64,000 bases of DNA from Falsirhodobacter algicola (GTDB taxonomy: Bacteria > Pseudomonadota > Alphaproteobacteria > Rhodobacterales > Rhodobacteraceae), in the NCBI RefSeq assembly GCF_018279165.1, contig NZ_CP047289.1, forward strand, positions 1,114,501 through 1,178,500, in the 5' to 3' direction. Below are positions 17,038 to 26,800 of the stretch, piece by piece. The translations under genes were made by a program, and so were the position numbers. The first letter of the stretch is position 1. Every line of letters begins with the position of its first letter. The notes beneath the pieces are model-generated. The model did not search any database, was not told where the DNA came from, and saw only the letters and a list, made by a program, of their open reading frames with translations.

Positions 17038-18045
17038 TCACCTGTGCCGGATGCGCGGATTGATGATGCCGTAAAGCAGGTCGACGATCAGGTTCACCAC
17101 CATGACCACCACGGCGATCAGAAGCAGCCCCCCCTGCACCGACGGATAGTCGCGGCGCGAGATGGAATCGATCATCCACTTGCCCACACCGGGCCACGAG
17201 AAGATTGTCTCGGTCAGGATGGCGCCGGCCATCATGACGCCGATCTGCAGGCCGATGGTCGTGATGACCGGGATCATCGCGTTGCGCAGCGCATGGATGC
17301 CCACGACGCGCCACGCGCTCATGCCCTTGGCACGGGCGGTGCGGACGTAATCCTCGCTCAGAACCTCCAGCATGGCCGACCGGGACTGGCGCGCGATGAC
17401 GGCCATCGGAATGGTCGCCAGCACGACCGAGGGCAGGATCAGATGGCTCAGCGCCGAACGGAAGGCCCCCGACTGCCCCGACATGAGCGAGTCGATCAGC
17501 ATGAAGCCCGTGCCCTTGGGGAAGAAATAAAGCAGGTCGATCCGCCCCGACACCGGCGTCCAGCCCAGCGTGCCGGAGAAGAGGATGATCAGCAGCAGCC
17601 CCCACCAGAAGATCGGCATGGAATACCCGACCAGCGCGGCCCCCATCGTGATCTGATCGAAGGCGCTGCCGCGCTTGATGGCGGCAAAGACGCCCAGCGG
17701 AACACCGATCAGCGTGGCGAGGATGATGGCGCAGACCGCCAGTTCGACCGTCGCCGGGAACAGGGTCAGAAACTCGCCCAGCACCGGGCGGCGCGTCGCC
17801 AGCGAGGTGCCGAAATCGCCGTGGAACAGACCACCCACGAAATCGAGATACTGCGCGACCAGCGGCCGATCGAAACCGAGCTGCGCCGAAAGCTGCGCGT
17901 GACGTTCGGGCGAAATACCCCGCTCGCCCGCCATCAGCAGCACCGGATCGCCCGGCAGCAGCCGCACGAAGCCGAAGGCCACGACGGTGATCCCGATGAA
18001 GGTCGGGATCAGGTAGGTGAGCTTGCCCACAAGAAATCTGATCAT
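17038..18045 (-). CDS. dppB: peptide ABC transporter permease (DppB type)
   Basis: This 335-residue inner-membrane protein has the DppB-specific N terminus (FLVGKLTYLIPTFIGITVVAFGFVRLLPGD in the first 32 residues), six helices, and the EAA loop DYVRTARAKGMSAWRVVGIHALRN. The GVMMAGAILTETIFSWPGVGKW segment is a family hallmark. It forms the translocation pore with DppC. It is separated from dppA by a stem-loop that may give the binding protein a higher expression level. Confidence 0.94.
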   Translation of the reverse strand: MIRFLVGKLTYLIPTFIGITVVAFGFVRLLPGDPVLLMAGERGISPERHAQLSAQLGFDRPLVAQYLDFVGGLFHGDFGTSLATRRPVLGEFLTLFPATVELAVCAIILATLIGVPLGVFAAIKRGSAFDQITMGAALVGYSMPIFWWGLLLIILFSGTLGWTPVSGRIDLLYFFPKGTGFMLIDSLMSGQSGAFRSALSHLILPSVVLATIPMAVIARQSRSAMLEVLSEDYVRTARAKGMSAWRVVGIHALRNAMIPVITTIGLQIGVMMAGAILTETIFSWPGVGKWMIDSISRRDYPSVQGGLLLIAVVVMVVNLIVDLLYGIINPRIRHR

Positions 18046-18065
18046 CGGTGTTCCGAAAAGTTGGA

Positions 18066-18093
18066 GGCGCGCCGGAGGGGACCCCGACGCGCC
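18066..18093 (-). other. stem-loop between dppA and dppB
   Basis: GGCGCG (18066-18071) pairs with CGCGCC (18088-18093), and an inner GGGG/CCCC pair (18077-18080 with 18082-18085) stacks inside. No T-tract follows. Such intercistronic hairpins commonly protect the binding-protein mRNA or attenuate downstream genes in ABC importer operons. Confidence 0.5.
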
Positions 18094-18113
18094 GGTTCAG
18101 CCATTTGGCACGA

Positions 18114-19712
18114 TCACTCCGTCAGGTCGAGGCCCGAGAAGTTGTGCTTGCCCAGTGGGTCCATCACATAGCCCTGAACGCGGGTGGACATGGGCATGAA
18201 GACGGTCGAATGGGCCAGCGTCGCCCACGGGTTCTGATCCTTGAAGACGACCTGCGCCTGTTCGTAGAGGCGGGTACGCTCGGCTTCGTCGGTGGTGATC
18301 TTGGCCTTCTGGATCAGATCCTCGAAGTCCTCGTTGCACCATTGCGCGCGGTTGGCACCGCCCTCGCCTGTCGCGGCACAGCCCAGAAGGACCGCGAGGA
18401 AGTTGTCCGGATCGCCGTTGTCGCCAGTCCAGCCGAGGATCACCGCGCCCTCGCGCTCGGGATCGGTCGAACGGGCCAGATACTCGCCCCACTCGTAGGA
18501 GACGATCTCGACGTTCACACCGATCTGCGAGAAGTCGGACTGGATCAGTTCGGCCACGCGGCGGGCGTTCGGCATGTAGGGGCGCTGCACCGGCATCGCC
18601 CAGACTTCCATCGACAGATCCTCGACCCCGGCATCGGCCAGAAGCTGGCGCGCGGCTTCGGGATCGTAGGGGTTGTCCTCCACGGCGTCGTTATAGGACC
18701 ACATGGTCGGCGGGATCGGGTTCTTGGCGACCTCGCCAGTGCCTTGGAACACCGCATCCACGATGGCCTGCTTGTTCATCGCCATGTTCAGCGCGCGGCG
18801 CACGTCGGGATTGTCGAAGGGCGCGACGGTCGTGTTGTAGGCGAGATAGGCGACGTTCAGGCCCGGCTGCTCCATCACTTGCAGCGAATCGTTCGAACGC
18901 AGGGCGTCGATATCCGCAGGCGCCGGATAGGGCATGATCTGGCATTCACCGGCCTCGAGGCGCTGACGGCGCACGGCAGGGTCGGTCGTGATGGCGAAGA
19001 TCAGATCGTCGATCTTCTCGCGGCCCTTGTAATAATCGGGGTTCGCGGCATAGCGGATCACGGCGTCGGGCTGATAGGCCACGAACTGGAACGGGCCGGT
19101 GCCGATCGGCTGGCTGTTCATCGCGGCCATGTTGCCGTCGGCTTCCAGCTTGTCGGCGTATTCCTTCGACACGATGGAGGCGAAGGTCATCGCAAGGTTC
19201 GCAAGGAACGGCGCGTCGGGGCGCGACAGCGTGAACTTCACCGTCAGATCGTCGATCTTGTCGATGGAGGAGATGACCGTCGGCATTTCCATGCCGTTGT
19301 AATATTCGTAGCTGATGCCCGGCAGGTACTGGTTCCACGGGTTGTCCGGGTTGCCCTGACGGTCGAACGAGAAGATCACGTCATCGGCGTTCAGATCGCG
19401 CGTCGGCGTGAAGTAATCGGTCGTGTGGAATTTCACGCCCGGACGCAGTTTGAACGTGTATTCCAGCCCGTCATCGGACACGTCCCAGCTTTCGGCCAGA
19501 CCCGGCTCGATCGTCGTCGTGCCCTTGGCGAAATCCACCAGCGTGCTGAAGACCGCTTCGCCCGTGGCGTCCAGCGTCGTGCCGGCGGTGTAGGGCGCCG
19601 GATCGAACCCTTCGGGCGAGCCTTCCGAGCAATAGACGAGCGTCTTGGCCTGCGCGCCTGCCGCTGCGGTGATGGCAAGCGCGGAGGCTGCCAGAAGATG
19701 GGCGACTTTCAT
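18114..19712 (-). CDS. dppA: periplasmic peptide-binding protein (SBP family 5)
   Basis: This 532-residue substrate-binding protein delivers peptides to DppBC. A cleavable signal peptide (MKVAHLLAASALAITAAAGAQA, with a cut after AQA) is followed by the mature start KTLVYCSEGSPEGFDP. The YTFKLRPGVKFHTTDYFTPTRDLNADDV region is the SBP_bac_5 signature, matching DppA. A cysteine pair near residues 28 and 280 could form the DppA disulphide. The ATG at 19712 has an AGGGAG site; the frame is open upstream to 19793. Dipeptide specificity is inferred from similarity to DppA and could be another small peptide. Confidence 0.92.
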   Translation of the reverse strand: MKVAHLLAASALAITAAAGAQAKTLVYCSEGSPEGFDPAPYTAGTTLDATGEAVFSTLVDFAKGTTTIEPGLAESWDVSDDGLEYTFKLRPGVKFHTTDYFTPTRDLNADDVIFSFDRQGNPDNPWNQYLPGISYEYYNGMEMPTVISSIDKIDDLTVKFTLSRPDAPFLANLAMTFASIVSKEYADKLEADGNMAAMNSQPIGTGPFQFVAYQPDAVIRYAANPDYYKGREKIDDLIFAITTDPAVRRQRLEAGECQIMPYPAPADIDALRSNDSLQVMEQPGLNVAYLAYNTTVAPFDNPDVRRALNMAMNKQAIVDAVFQGTGEVAKNPIPPTMWSYNDAVEDNPYDPEAARQLLADAGVEDLSMEVWAMPVQRPYMPNARRVAELIQSDFSQIGVNVEIVSYEWGEYLARSTDPEREGAVILGWTGDNGDPDNFLAVLLGCAATGEGGANRAQWCNEDFEDLIQKAKITTDEAERTRLYEQAQVVFKDQNPWATLAHSTVFMPMSTRVQGYVMDPLGKHNFSGLDLTE

Positions 19713-19798
19713 ATGGAACTCCCTATGGATGAGTGGCGGTTGCCCCGCCTTGCTCGGTGCCCGCATGATTTTCGCAAATCGCCCCGGACGCAAGCGCG

Positions 19799-19826
19799 AT
19801 TATCGCGCGAATGTGAGCATCTCAAC
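19799..19826 (-). promoter_or_regulatory. candidate promoter for the dpp operon
   Basis: On the minus strand GTTGAG (19826-19821) and GATAAT (19804-19799) are 16 bases apart. A short palindrome TGAG-CAT-CTCA (19813-19823) overlaps it. The leader would be about 80 nt. Confidence 0.4.
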
Positions 19827-19850
19827 CATCCCGCGCGAGAAACCTTCGCC

Positions 19851-19867
19851 TGTGACGCTACGTCACA
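19851..19867. promoter_or_regulatory. perfect 17-bp palindrome, CRP/FNR-like
   Basis: TGTGACG-CTA-CGTCACA is a perfect inverted repeat between the divergent dppA and DUF1489 genes. It contains TGTGA and TCACA half-sites with 7 rather than 6 bases between them. Its centre is about 67 bases upstream of the inferred dpp transcription start, an activator-like position. Confidence 0.55.
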
Positions 19868-19911
19868 CGGCGTGGATGGACGCGGTGCGGGGAAGTGCCT
19901 ATCTGTACCGC

Positions 19912-20325
19912 ATGACACTGCATCTGCTGAAACTTTGCGTCGGCGCCGAGGGCGTCGAGGAACTGGTCCGCCGTCAGGCTTTCCTGCCGGGCGGGGCACC
20001 GCGCCATGTCACGCGCATGTGGCCCAAGCGCGAGGACGAGCTTTTGCAGGGCGGATCGCTCTACTGGATCTTCAAGGGGCTGGTGCTGGCCCGGCAGCGC
20101 ATCACCGCGCTGGAGGCCGTCCGCGGCGAGGACGGGATCGAACGCTGCGCCCTGATCCTCGATCCGGCTATCGTCCGCACCGAAGCGCAGCCGCGCCGCG
20201 CGTTTCAGGGCTGGCGCTATCTGTCGCCCGCCGATGCCCCCGCCGATCTGCCGGATGGGCGCGAGCGCGAGGAACCGTTGCCCCCCGCCCTCGCCCGCGC
20301 GCTGGCCGAGATGGGCCTGCGTTAG
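19912..20325 (+). CDS. DUF1489 family protein
   Basis: This 137-residue protein begins MTLHLLKLCVGAEGVEEL, the conserved start of the DUF1489 family found throughout alphaproteobacteria. Further conserved blocks are HVTRMWPKR, GGSLYWIFKG and AFQGWRYLSP. No function is known, and no signal peptide or membrane segment is visible, so it is cytosolic. The frame is open to 19645, but only the ATG at 19912 fits the family start. The stop overlaps that of hisG by four bases. Confidence 0.87.
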   Translation: MTLHLLKLCVGAEGVEELVRRQAFLPGGAPRHVTRMWPKREDELLQGGSLYWIFKGLVLARQRITALEAVRGEDGIERCALILDPAIVRTEAQPRRAFQGWRYLSPADAPADLPDGREREEPLPPALARALAEMGLR

Positions 20326-21038
20326 GCCGGGTTCAGCCCATCGGGCCGCGCAAGGCCCAGCTTGGCCATCAGCGCATCCATCGCCGGCATCGCCTCGTTC
20401 CAATCGGCATTGCGGGCCGCGAACAGCGTCGCCTGCGATTTATGGATCACCGCATCCTCGAGGATCTTCAGGTGATTCGCCCGCAGCGTTTCCCCGGTGG
20501 AGGTGATGTCGGCGATCGCCTCGGCGGTGAGGTTGCGGATCGTACCCTCGGTCGCGCCTTGACTGTCCACCAGTTGATAATCGGCGATGCCGTTCTCGGT
20601 CAGGAACTCCCGCACGAGGCGGTGGTACTTCGTGGCGATGCGCAGACGGAAGCCGTGCGTGCGCCGGAAGGCCGAGGCGACGGCATCCAGATCGTCGAGC
20701 GTGTCCACATCCACCCATGCCGTCGGCACCGCGAGGATCAGATCGGCATGGCCGAAGCCCAGCGGCGCGATCTGCGCCACCTGCGCCGCCCAATCGGGCA
20801 GCTTGTCCCGCACGAGGTCCGATCCGGTGACGCCCAGATGGATGCGCCCCGCCGACAATTCGCGCGGAATCTCCCCGGCCGAGAGCAGCACGAGCTGCAC
20901 CCCCTCGATCCCATCCACGACGCCGGAATATTCCCGCTCGTTGCCGGTGCGGCGCATGGTGATGCCGCGCGCGCCGAACCAGTCGAAGGTCTTTTCCATC
21001 AGCCGCCCCTTGGACGGCACACCGATCTTCAGCATCAT
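20322..21038 (-). CDS. hisG: ATP phosphoribosyltransferase, short-form catalytic subunit
   Basis: This 238-residue protein joins ATP and PRPP in the first step of histidine synthesis. It starts KIGVPSKGRLMEK and has the phosphate-binding segment STGETLRANHLKIL. At about 230 residues it lacks the C-terminal regulatory domain of long HisG and therefore needs HisZ for activity and feedback control. The hisZ gene lies directly upstream and overlaps it by four bases. Two adjacent ATG codons make the exact start ambiguous by one residue. Confidence 0.95.
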   Translation of the reverse strand: MMLKIGVPSKGRLMEKTFDWFGARGITMRRTGNEREYSGVVDGIEGVQLVLLSAGEIPRELSAGRIHLGVTGSDLVRDKLPDWAAQVAQIAPLGFGHADLILAVPTAWVDVDTLDDLDAVASAFRRTHGFRLRIATKYHRLVREFLTENGIADYQLVDSQGATEGTIRNLTAEAIADITSTGETLRANHLKILEDAVIHKSQATLFAARNADWNEAMPAMDALMAKLGLARPDGLNPA

Positions 21039-22117
21039 CCGGCCCTCAACGCGGCAGTGACATGCGGGCGGATGATGCCGCCCACTGCGGGAATGGACCG
21101 CCCCTGCCCCAGCATACGGGTCAGCGCGTCGTAACGCCCGCCTTGCGCCACCGGCGACAGCGCCGGATCGGCCGAATGGAAGGCGAACACGAACCCGTCG
21201 TAATATTCGAGCGAGGAGCGCCCATGCCCGGTTTCGAACGGCAAGGCGTCCACGGCGATGCCGCGTGCCTTCATCGCAGAAAGGCGCGCGCCGAACCGCT
21301 CCACCGCGTCGGCGATCTGGGGCATGTCCACCGCGATGTCGCGCAGCCGTTCCAGCGCCTGCGGGGCGGGACCGGACAGCGTCATCAGATCCTCCAGCAG
21401 GTCGGCCTGCCGGGCGGGCACGGGAGGCGTTCCGGCATCTTCGGCCAGCGCATGGATGCGGGCCGCGATCTCCGAGGTCGAGCGGAGGCCGATATGCGAC
21501 CCCGTGCGCGGCAGACGCCCTTCCGCCAGCGCCGCCAGCAGACGCAGCCGCGCCGGATGCGGGCCGACCCGGCCGGCATACCGATCGAGCAGATGGCGGA
21601 AGCGGCGCGGACGCCAGACATGGCGCAGCAGCGCCGCGCGCCGCGTCTCCGTCGTCTCGAGCCCGCGGATCGCGGCCATCAGAATGCCGATATCGCCCGT
21701 CGCGGGCGTAACCGCCAAGGGCGCGAGCAAATCGGCGATCAGGGCGAACACCTCGGCATCGGCCTCTTCGGGGGCGGAGCGGTCGAAGATCTCGAACCCG
21801 ACCTGCATATATTCCGCCGCGCGGGGCATCAGGGTGTCCTGCTTGCGGAACACCTCGCCCATATAGGTGTAGCGGGCCGGATCGGCCCCGTGCGCCATAT
21901 GCGCCTGCACCACCGGAACGGTGAAATCGGGGCGCAGCATCATCTCGCCGCGCAGCGGGTCCTGCGTGACATAGGCGCGGGCGCGGATATCCTCGCCGTA
22001 AAGATCGAGGAGCGTTTCCGCCGGCAGCAGGATGTCGGCCTCCACCGGGCGGGCCCCTGCGGCTTGGAACGCCGCATAGAACCGCTCGGCCTCGGCCCGG
22101 ATGTCGGCCTTGTTCAT
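21035..22117 (-). CDS. hisZ: ATP phosphoribosyltransferase regulatory subunit
   Basis: This 360-residue paralogue of the histidyl-tRNA synthetase catalytic core lacks an anticodon-binding domain. With HisG-S it forms the hetero-octameric ATP phosphoribosyltransferase and carries the histidine feedback site. [15 protein letters not shown] and [13 protein letters not shown] correspond to the class II motif 2 region of HisS, and [11 protein letters not shown] lies near the C terminus. The ATG at 22117 overlaps the hisS stop (ATGA). The open frame continues to 22189, but that part would lie inside hisS. Confidence 0.94.
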   Translation of the reverse strand: MNKADIRAEAERFYAAFQAAGARPVEADILLPAETLLDLYGEDIRARAYVTQDPLRGEMMLRPDFTVPVVQAHMAHGADPARYTYMGEVFRKQDTLMPRAAEYMQVGFEIFDRSAPEEADAEVFALIADLLAPLAVTPATGDIGILMAAIRGLETTETRRAALLRHVWRPRRFRHLLDRYAGRVGPHPARLRLLAALAEGRLPRTGSHIGLRSTSEIAARIHALAEDAGTPPVPARQADLLEDLMTLSGPAPQALERLRDIAVDMPQIADAVERFGARLSAMKARGIAVDALPFETGHGRSSLEYYDGFVFAFHSADPALSPVAQGGRYDALTRMLGQGRSIPAVGGIIRPHVTAALRAG

Positions 22118-23598
22118 GCCAGCATCTTCCGCACTTCGGCCACGAGATCGCTGCGCGCGATCTCCACCTGCGCGGGGCGGGCCTTCCATTCCTCGAGGCT
22201 GGCGCCTTCGGCGATCCGCGCGCCGAGGATCAGGTCCTTCAGCACCACCGTGCCGCGCCCAGCCTCGTCGCCGCCTTGGATCACGGCAACGGGAGAATGG
22301 CGTTTATCCGCGTATTTCAACTGGTTGCCGAAGTTCTTGGGATTGCCGAGATACACCTCGGCCCGAATGCCGGCATTGCGCAGATCGGCGGCCATGGACA
22401 TGTAATCGGCCATACGGTCGCGGTCCATCACCGTCACGATGACCGGGCCGGGGGCCTCGGCGCCCATGCGGCCCTTGGCCCGCAGCGCGGCCAGAAGCCG
22501 GTCCACCCCGATCGACACGCCCGTCGCCGGAACCGCCTGCCCCGTGAATCGCCGCACCAGATCGTCATAGCGCCCGCCGCCCGACACGCTGCCGAACTGC
22601 CGCTTATGACCCTTCTCGTCGAAGATTTCGAAGGTCAGTTCTGCCTCGAAGACCGGGCCGGTGTAATAGCCAAGGCCGCGCACGACCGACGGGTCCACCT
22701 CGATCCGGTCCGAGGCATAGCCCTGCCGGTCCAGCATCTCGGCGATCGTCTCCAGCTCCTGCACGCCCTCGAGGCCGATGGCCGATCCGGTCACCAATTC
22801 GCGCAGGCGCGCGGCGGTGGCGGCACCGTCGGCGCGCTTGGCGGCCATGAAGCCCATGACGATCTCGGCCTGCTCGGCCGACAGGCCCGCGCCCTTGGTG
22901 AAATCGCCGGATTCGTCCTTGCGGCCCGCGCCCAGAAGCGCACGCACCCCCGCATCGCCCAGCCGGTCCAGCTTGTCGATGGCGCGCAGGACGATCCCCC
23001 GCTCTTCGGTGAAGCGTTCGGGGTTGGACGGGTCGAGAACGCCCGCCACTTCCATCACGCCGTTCAGAACCTTGCGGTTGTTCACCCGCACCAGATAATC
23101 GCCGCGCGGAATGCCCACGACCTCCAGCGCATCCGACAGCATGGCGCAGATCTCGGCATCCGCCGCGACCGACGGCGCGCCCACCGTATCGGCATCGCAT
23201 TGATAAAACTGACGGAACCGCCCCGGACCGGGCTTTTCGTTGCGCCAGACCGGCCCCATCGCATAACGGCGATAGGGGCTGGGAAGGTCGTTGCGGAACT
23301 GCGCCGCGACGCGGGCCAGCGGGGCCGTCAGGTCGTAGCGCAGGGCCAGCCACTGATCGTCCTCGTCCTGCCAGCCGAACACGCCTTCGTTCGGGCGGTC
23401 CACATCGGGAAGAAACTTGCCCAATGCCTCCACCGTCTCCACGGCGCTCGTCTCCAGCGGATCGAAGCCGTAGCGATGATAGACATCGGCGATGGCATCG
23501 AGCATCGCCTTACGCTCGGTCACATCGGTGCCGAAATAGTCGCGGAACCCCTTGGGCGTTTCCGCGCGAGGGCGGCGGGGGGACTTGTCCTTGGCCAT
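22114..23598 (-). CDS. hisS: histidyl-tRNA synthetase
   Basis: This 494-residue class II synthetase charges tRNA-His. It has the motif 1 region [17 protein letters not shown], motif 2 [20 protein letters not shown] (about residues 110-129), the His-specific [11 protein letters not shown], motif 3 [11 protein letters not shown], and a C-terminal anticodon-binding domain from about residue 395. The ATG at 23598 gives [20 protein letters not shown]; the upstream open frame to 23634 is not needed. It heads the hisS-hisZ-hisG operon behind a good promoter. Confidence 0.96.
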   Translation of the reverse strand: MAKDKSPRRPRAETPKGFRDYFGTDVTERKAMLDAIADVYHRYGFDPLETSAVETVEALGKFLPDVDRPNEGVFGWQDEDDQWLALRYDLTAPLARVAAQFRNDLPSPYRRYAMGPVWRNEKPGPGRFRQFYQCDADTVGAPSVAADAEICAMLSDALEVVGIPRGDYLVRVNNRKVLNGVMEVAGVLDPSNPERFTEERGIVLRAIDKLDRLGDAGVRALLGAGRKDESGDFTKGAGLSAEQAEIVMGFMAAKRADGAATAARLRELVTGSAIGLEGVQELETIAEMLDRQGYASDRIEVDPSVVRGLGYYTGPVFEAELTFEIFDEKGHKRQFGSVSGGGRYDDLVRRFTGQAVPATGVSIGVDRLLAALRAKGRMGAEAPGPVIVTVMDRDRMADYMSMAADLRNAGIRAEVYLGNPKNFGNQLKYADKRHSPVAVIQGGDEAGRGTVVLKDLILGARIAEGASLEEWKARPAQVEIARSDLVAEVRKMLA

Positions 23599-23630
23599 GG
23601 TCGGACCCTTCGCTATGCTGTCGCCGCAAG

Positions 23631-23659
23631 GCATTAGCGGAAGGGGCGGCGCGCGACAA
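23631..23659 (-). promoter_or_regulatory. promoter for hisS-hisZ-hisG
   Basis: TTGTCG (23659-23654) and TAATGC (23636-23631) on the minus strand are exactly 17 bases apart, giving a leader of about 25 nt to the hisS ATG. Confidence 0.6.
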
Positions 23660-23686
23660 GTCGCAGACAGGCCGCCAAGGGAACGT

Positions 23687-23878
23687 ATGGACCGGATCGA
23701 GGAACAGATCGCGCATCTTCAGCGCATGGTGGAAGACCTGTCGGAGGTCGTCGCCCGTCAGCAGACCGAGATCACGCGCCTATCGCGCCGCGTCGGCCTC
23801 TTGATGGAGCGGGAGGCCGAGCGCGAGGCCGAAGGCGGCACGATCCCCCTTGCCGATCAGCGCCCGCCCCATTGGTAG
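23687..23878 (+). CDS. slyX: SlyX family protein
   Basis: This 63-residue protein begins [19 protein letters not shown], an amphipathic coiled-coil pattern, and ends with the SlyX-type PPHW tail. SlyX proteins are widespread small helical proteins of unclear function. The frame is open to 23552, but the ATG at 23687, with AAGGGA 5 bases before, gives the usual family length of about 65-75. It is divergent from hisS and convergent with dnaE, separated by three bases. Confidence 0.85.
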   Translation: MDRIEEQIAHLQRMVEDLSEVVARQQTEITRLSRRVGLLMEREAEREAEGGTIPLADQRPPHW

Positions 23879-23881
23879 GGG

Positions 23882-26800
23882 CTAAAGGTCCTCCACCATC
23901 ACGACGCCCTGCATCGCCTTGATCGCGCCCTTGACCTGCGGCGTGACGGGATAGCGGTCGCGCAGCGCAAGGTCGATCTCGCGGCCCGCATCGTCGGTCA
24001 CGCAAAAGCGGATCTCCCCGCGGCCGCGCGCCCCGTCCAGCCGGGCGAACAGCGCCGCGACCGAGGCCGCCGCCTCCGCCCGCTCCAGATGGATGCGCAG
24101 CCCGCCCCCGGCGCTGTCGGCCGCGACGCTGTCGATCGGCTGCACCGCGCGGGCCAGCAGCTTCAGCGTATCGCCTTCCAGCTGCGCCTCCACGGTCAGG
24201 ACGACGTTGCTGCCCGGCTCCAGTAGATCGCGCGCCTGATCCAGCGTGTCGGAAAAGACCGTCACCTCGTAAAGCCCCGTCGGATCGGACAGTTGCACGA
24301 AGGCGAAGCGATTGCCCCGCGCCGACTTGCGTTCCTGCTTCGATCCGACCGACCCCGCCAGCTTGGCCGCCTTCGGCCCCGAGGCCGCCGCCTCCGTCAG
24401 TTCGGTCAGCGTCATGACGTTCTTGCGCCGCAGCGGGCCCATGTAATCGTCGAGCGGATGGCCCGAGAGATAGAAGCCGATCGCCTTCATCTCCTCGGCC
24501 AGACGCTCCACCGGCAGCCAGTCGTCGCGGCTTCCGAGGCGCGGTTCGGGCAGATCGTCCCCCGCCTCGCCGAACAGCGACACCTGCGCCGAGGCCCGCG
24601 CCTCGTGCACCGCCGCCGAATAGGCGCACAGACCGTCCAGCGCCTCGAAAACGCGGGCGCGGTTGCGGTCCAGCCCGTCGAAGGCACCCGCGCGGGCCAG
24701 CATCTCCATCGGGCGCTTGCCGACGCGCTTCAGATCGACGCGGCGCGCCATGTCGAAGAGGCTGGCAAAGGGACGATCGCCCCGCCCTTCGACGATCAGA
24801 CGCATCGCCTCCACGCCGACATTCTTCAGCGCGCCGAGGCCATAGACCAGCTTGCCGTCCCGCACGCTGAACGTGGCGAGCGAACGGTTCACGCAAGGCG
24901 GCACCGTCTCGATCCCCAGCTTGTCCACCTCGCGCTTATAGATGGCGAGCTTGTCGGTCAGGTCGATATCGCAGTTCATGACCCCGGCCATGAACTCCAC
25001 CGGGTGGTTCGCCTTCAGCCAGCCGGTCTGATAGCTGACGACGGCATAGGCCGCCGCGTGCGATTTGTTGAACCCGTAATTAGCGAATTTCTCCAGTAGG
25101 TCGAAGACTTCGCCGGCTTTCTTCGCGTCGATCCCATGGGTTTCGGCTGCCCCCTTGATGAACTTCGGACGCTCCTTCGCCATTTCTTCGGCGATCTTCT
25201 TGCCCATCGCCCGGCGCAGAAGGTCGGCCCCGCCCAGCGAATAGCCCGCCATGACCTGCGCGATCTGCATCACCTGTTCCTGATAGACGATGATGCCCTG
25301 CGTCTCCTTCAGGATGAAATCGATCGTGGGGTGGATCGACTCGATCTCCCGCAGGCCGTTCTTCACCTCGCAATAGACGGGAATATTCTCCATCGGGCCG
25401 GGACGATAGAGGGCGACGAGCGCCACGATGTCCTCGATGCAGGTCGGTTTCATGCGCCGCAGCGCATCCATCATGCCGCTGCTTTCCACCTGGAACACGG
25501 CCACGGTGCGCGCGGCGGAATACAATTCGTAGGTGGCGGCATCGTCCAAGGGGATGTGGCCGATGTCGTTCTCGGTCCCCGGTTCGGGATCGTAGAGGCG
25601 CCGCCCGTCGGCGGCGGTGTGCAGATCGCGCCCGCCGCTGCGGATCAGGTCGATCGCGTTCTGGATCACCGTCAGCGTCTTCAGACCAAGGAAGTCGAAC
25701 TTCACGAGGCCGGCCGCTTCCACCCACTTCATGTTGAACTGCGTCGCCGGCATGTCCGACCGCGGATCCTGATACAGCGGCACCAGCGCGTCCAACGGCC
25801 GATCCCCAATCACCACGCCCGCCGCGTGGGTGGAGGCGTTGCGCAGCAGCCCCTCCACCTGCTGACCGTAATCCAGAAGGCGTTTGACCACCTCCTCCTT
25901 GGCGGCTTCGCGCAGGCGCGGCTCGTCGGCCAAGGCCTTGGCGATGGAGACGGGCTTCACCCCCTCCAGCGGGATCATCTTCGACAGACGATCCACCTGC
26001 ATGAAGCTCATCTGCAGGACGCGGCCCACATCGCGCACCGCCGCCTTGGACAAAAGCGCGCCGAAGGTGATGATCTGCCCCACCTTGTCGCGGCCATACT
26101 TGCCCTGAACGTAGCGGATCACCTCCTCGCGCCGGTCCATGCAGAAGTCGATGTCGAAATCCGGCATCGACACCCGTTCGGGGTTCAGGAACCGTTCGAA
26201 CAGTAGCGCATAGCGCAGCGGATCGAGGTCGGTGATCGTCAGCGCATAGGCCACGAGCGAGCCTGCCCCCGACCCCCGGCCCGGCCCCACCGGGATCTGG
26301 TGATCCTTCGCCCATTTGATGAAATCGGCAACGATCAGGAAGTAGCCGGGGAAGCCCATCTTCTCGATGATCCCCAGTTCGAAATCGAGCCGGGCGTGAT
26401 ATTCCTCCACCGACACCGCATGGGGGATGACGGCCAGCCGCCGTTCCAGCCCCTCGCGGGCCTGACGGCGCAGCTCCTCCACCTCGTCTTCGGCAAAGCG
26501 GGGCAGGATCGGGGCACGCTTGCTGGCCTTGAAGGCGCAGCGGCGGGCGATCTCGACGGTGTTCTGCAGCGCCTCGGGCAGATCGGCGAACAGCGCGCAC
26601 ATCTCCGCCTCGGATTTGAAGTAATGCTGCGGGGTCAGGCGGCGGCGCGGCTGGCTCTGATCGACATAGGCGCCCTCGGCGATGCAGATCAGCGCATCAT
26701 GCGCTTCGTACATGTCGGCCTTGGGGAAATAGACATCGTTCGTCGCGACAAGCGGCAGACCTGCGGCATAGGCGATCTCCACATGGCCGCGCTCGGACAG

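Noticed and set aside
18048-21134. 1028-codon open frame on the plus strand across the dpp region and hisG
   Set aside because: It runs antisense to dppA and hisG, whose families are certain. The translation has no recognisable domain and is Arg/His-rich, as shadow frames in high-GC DNA are.
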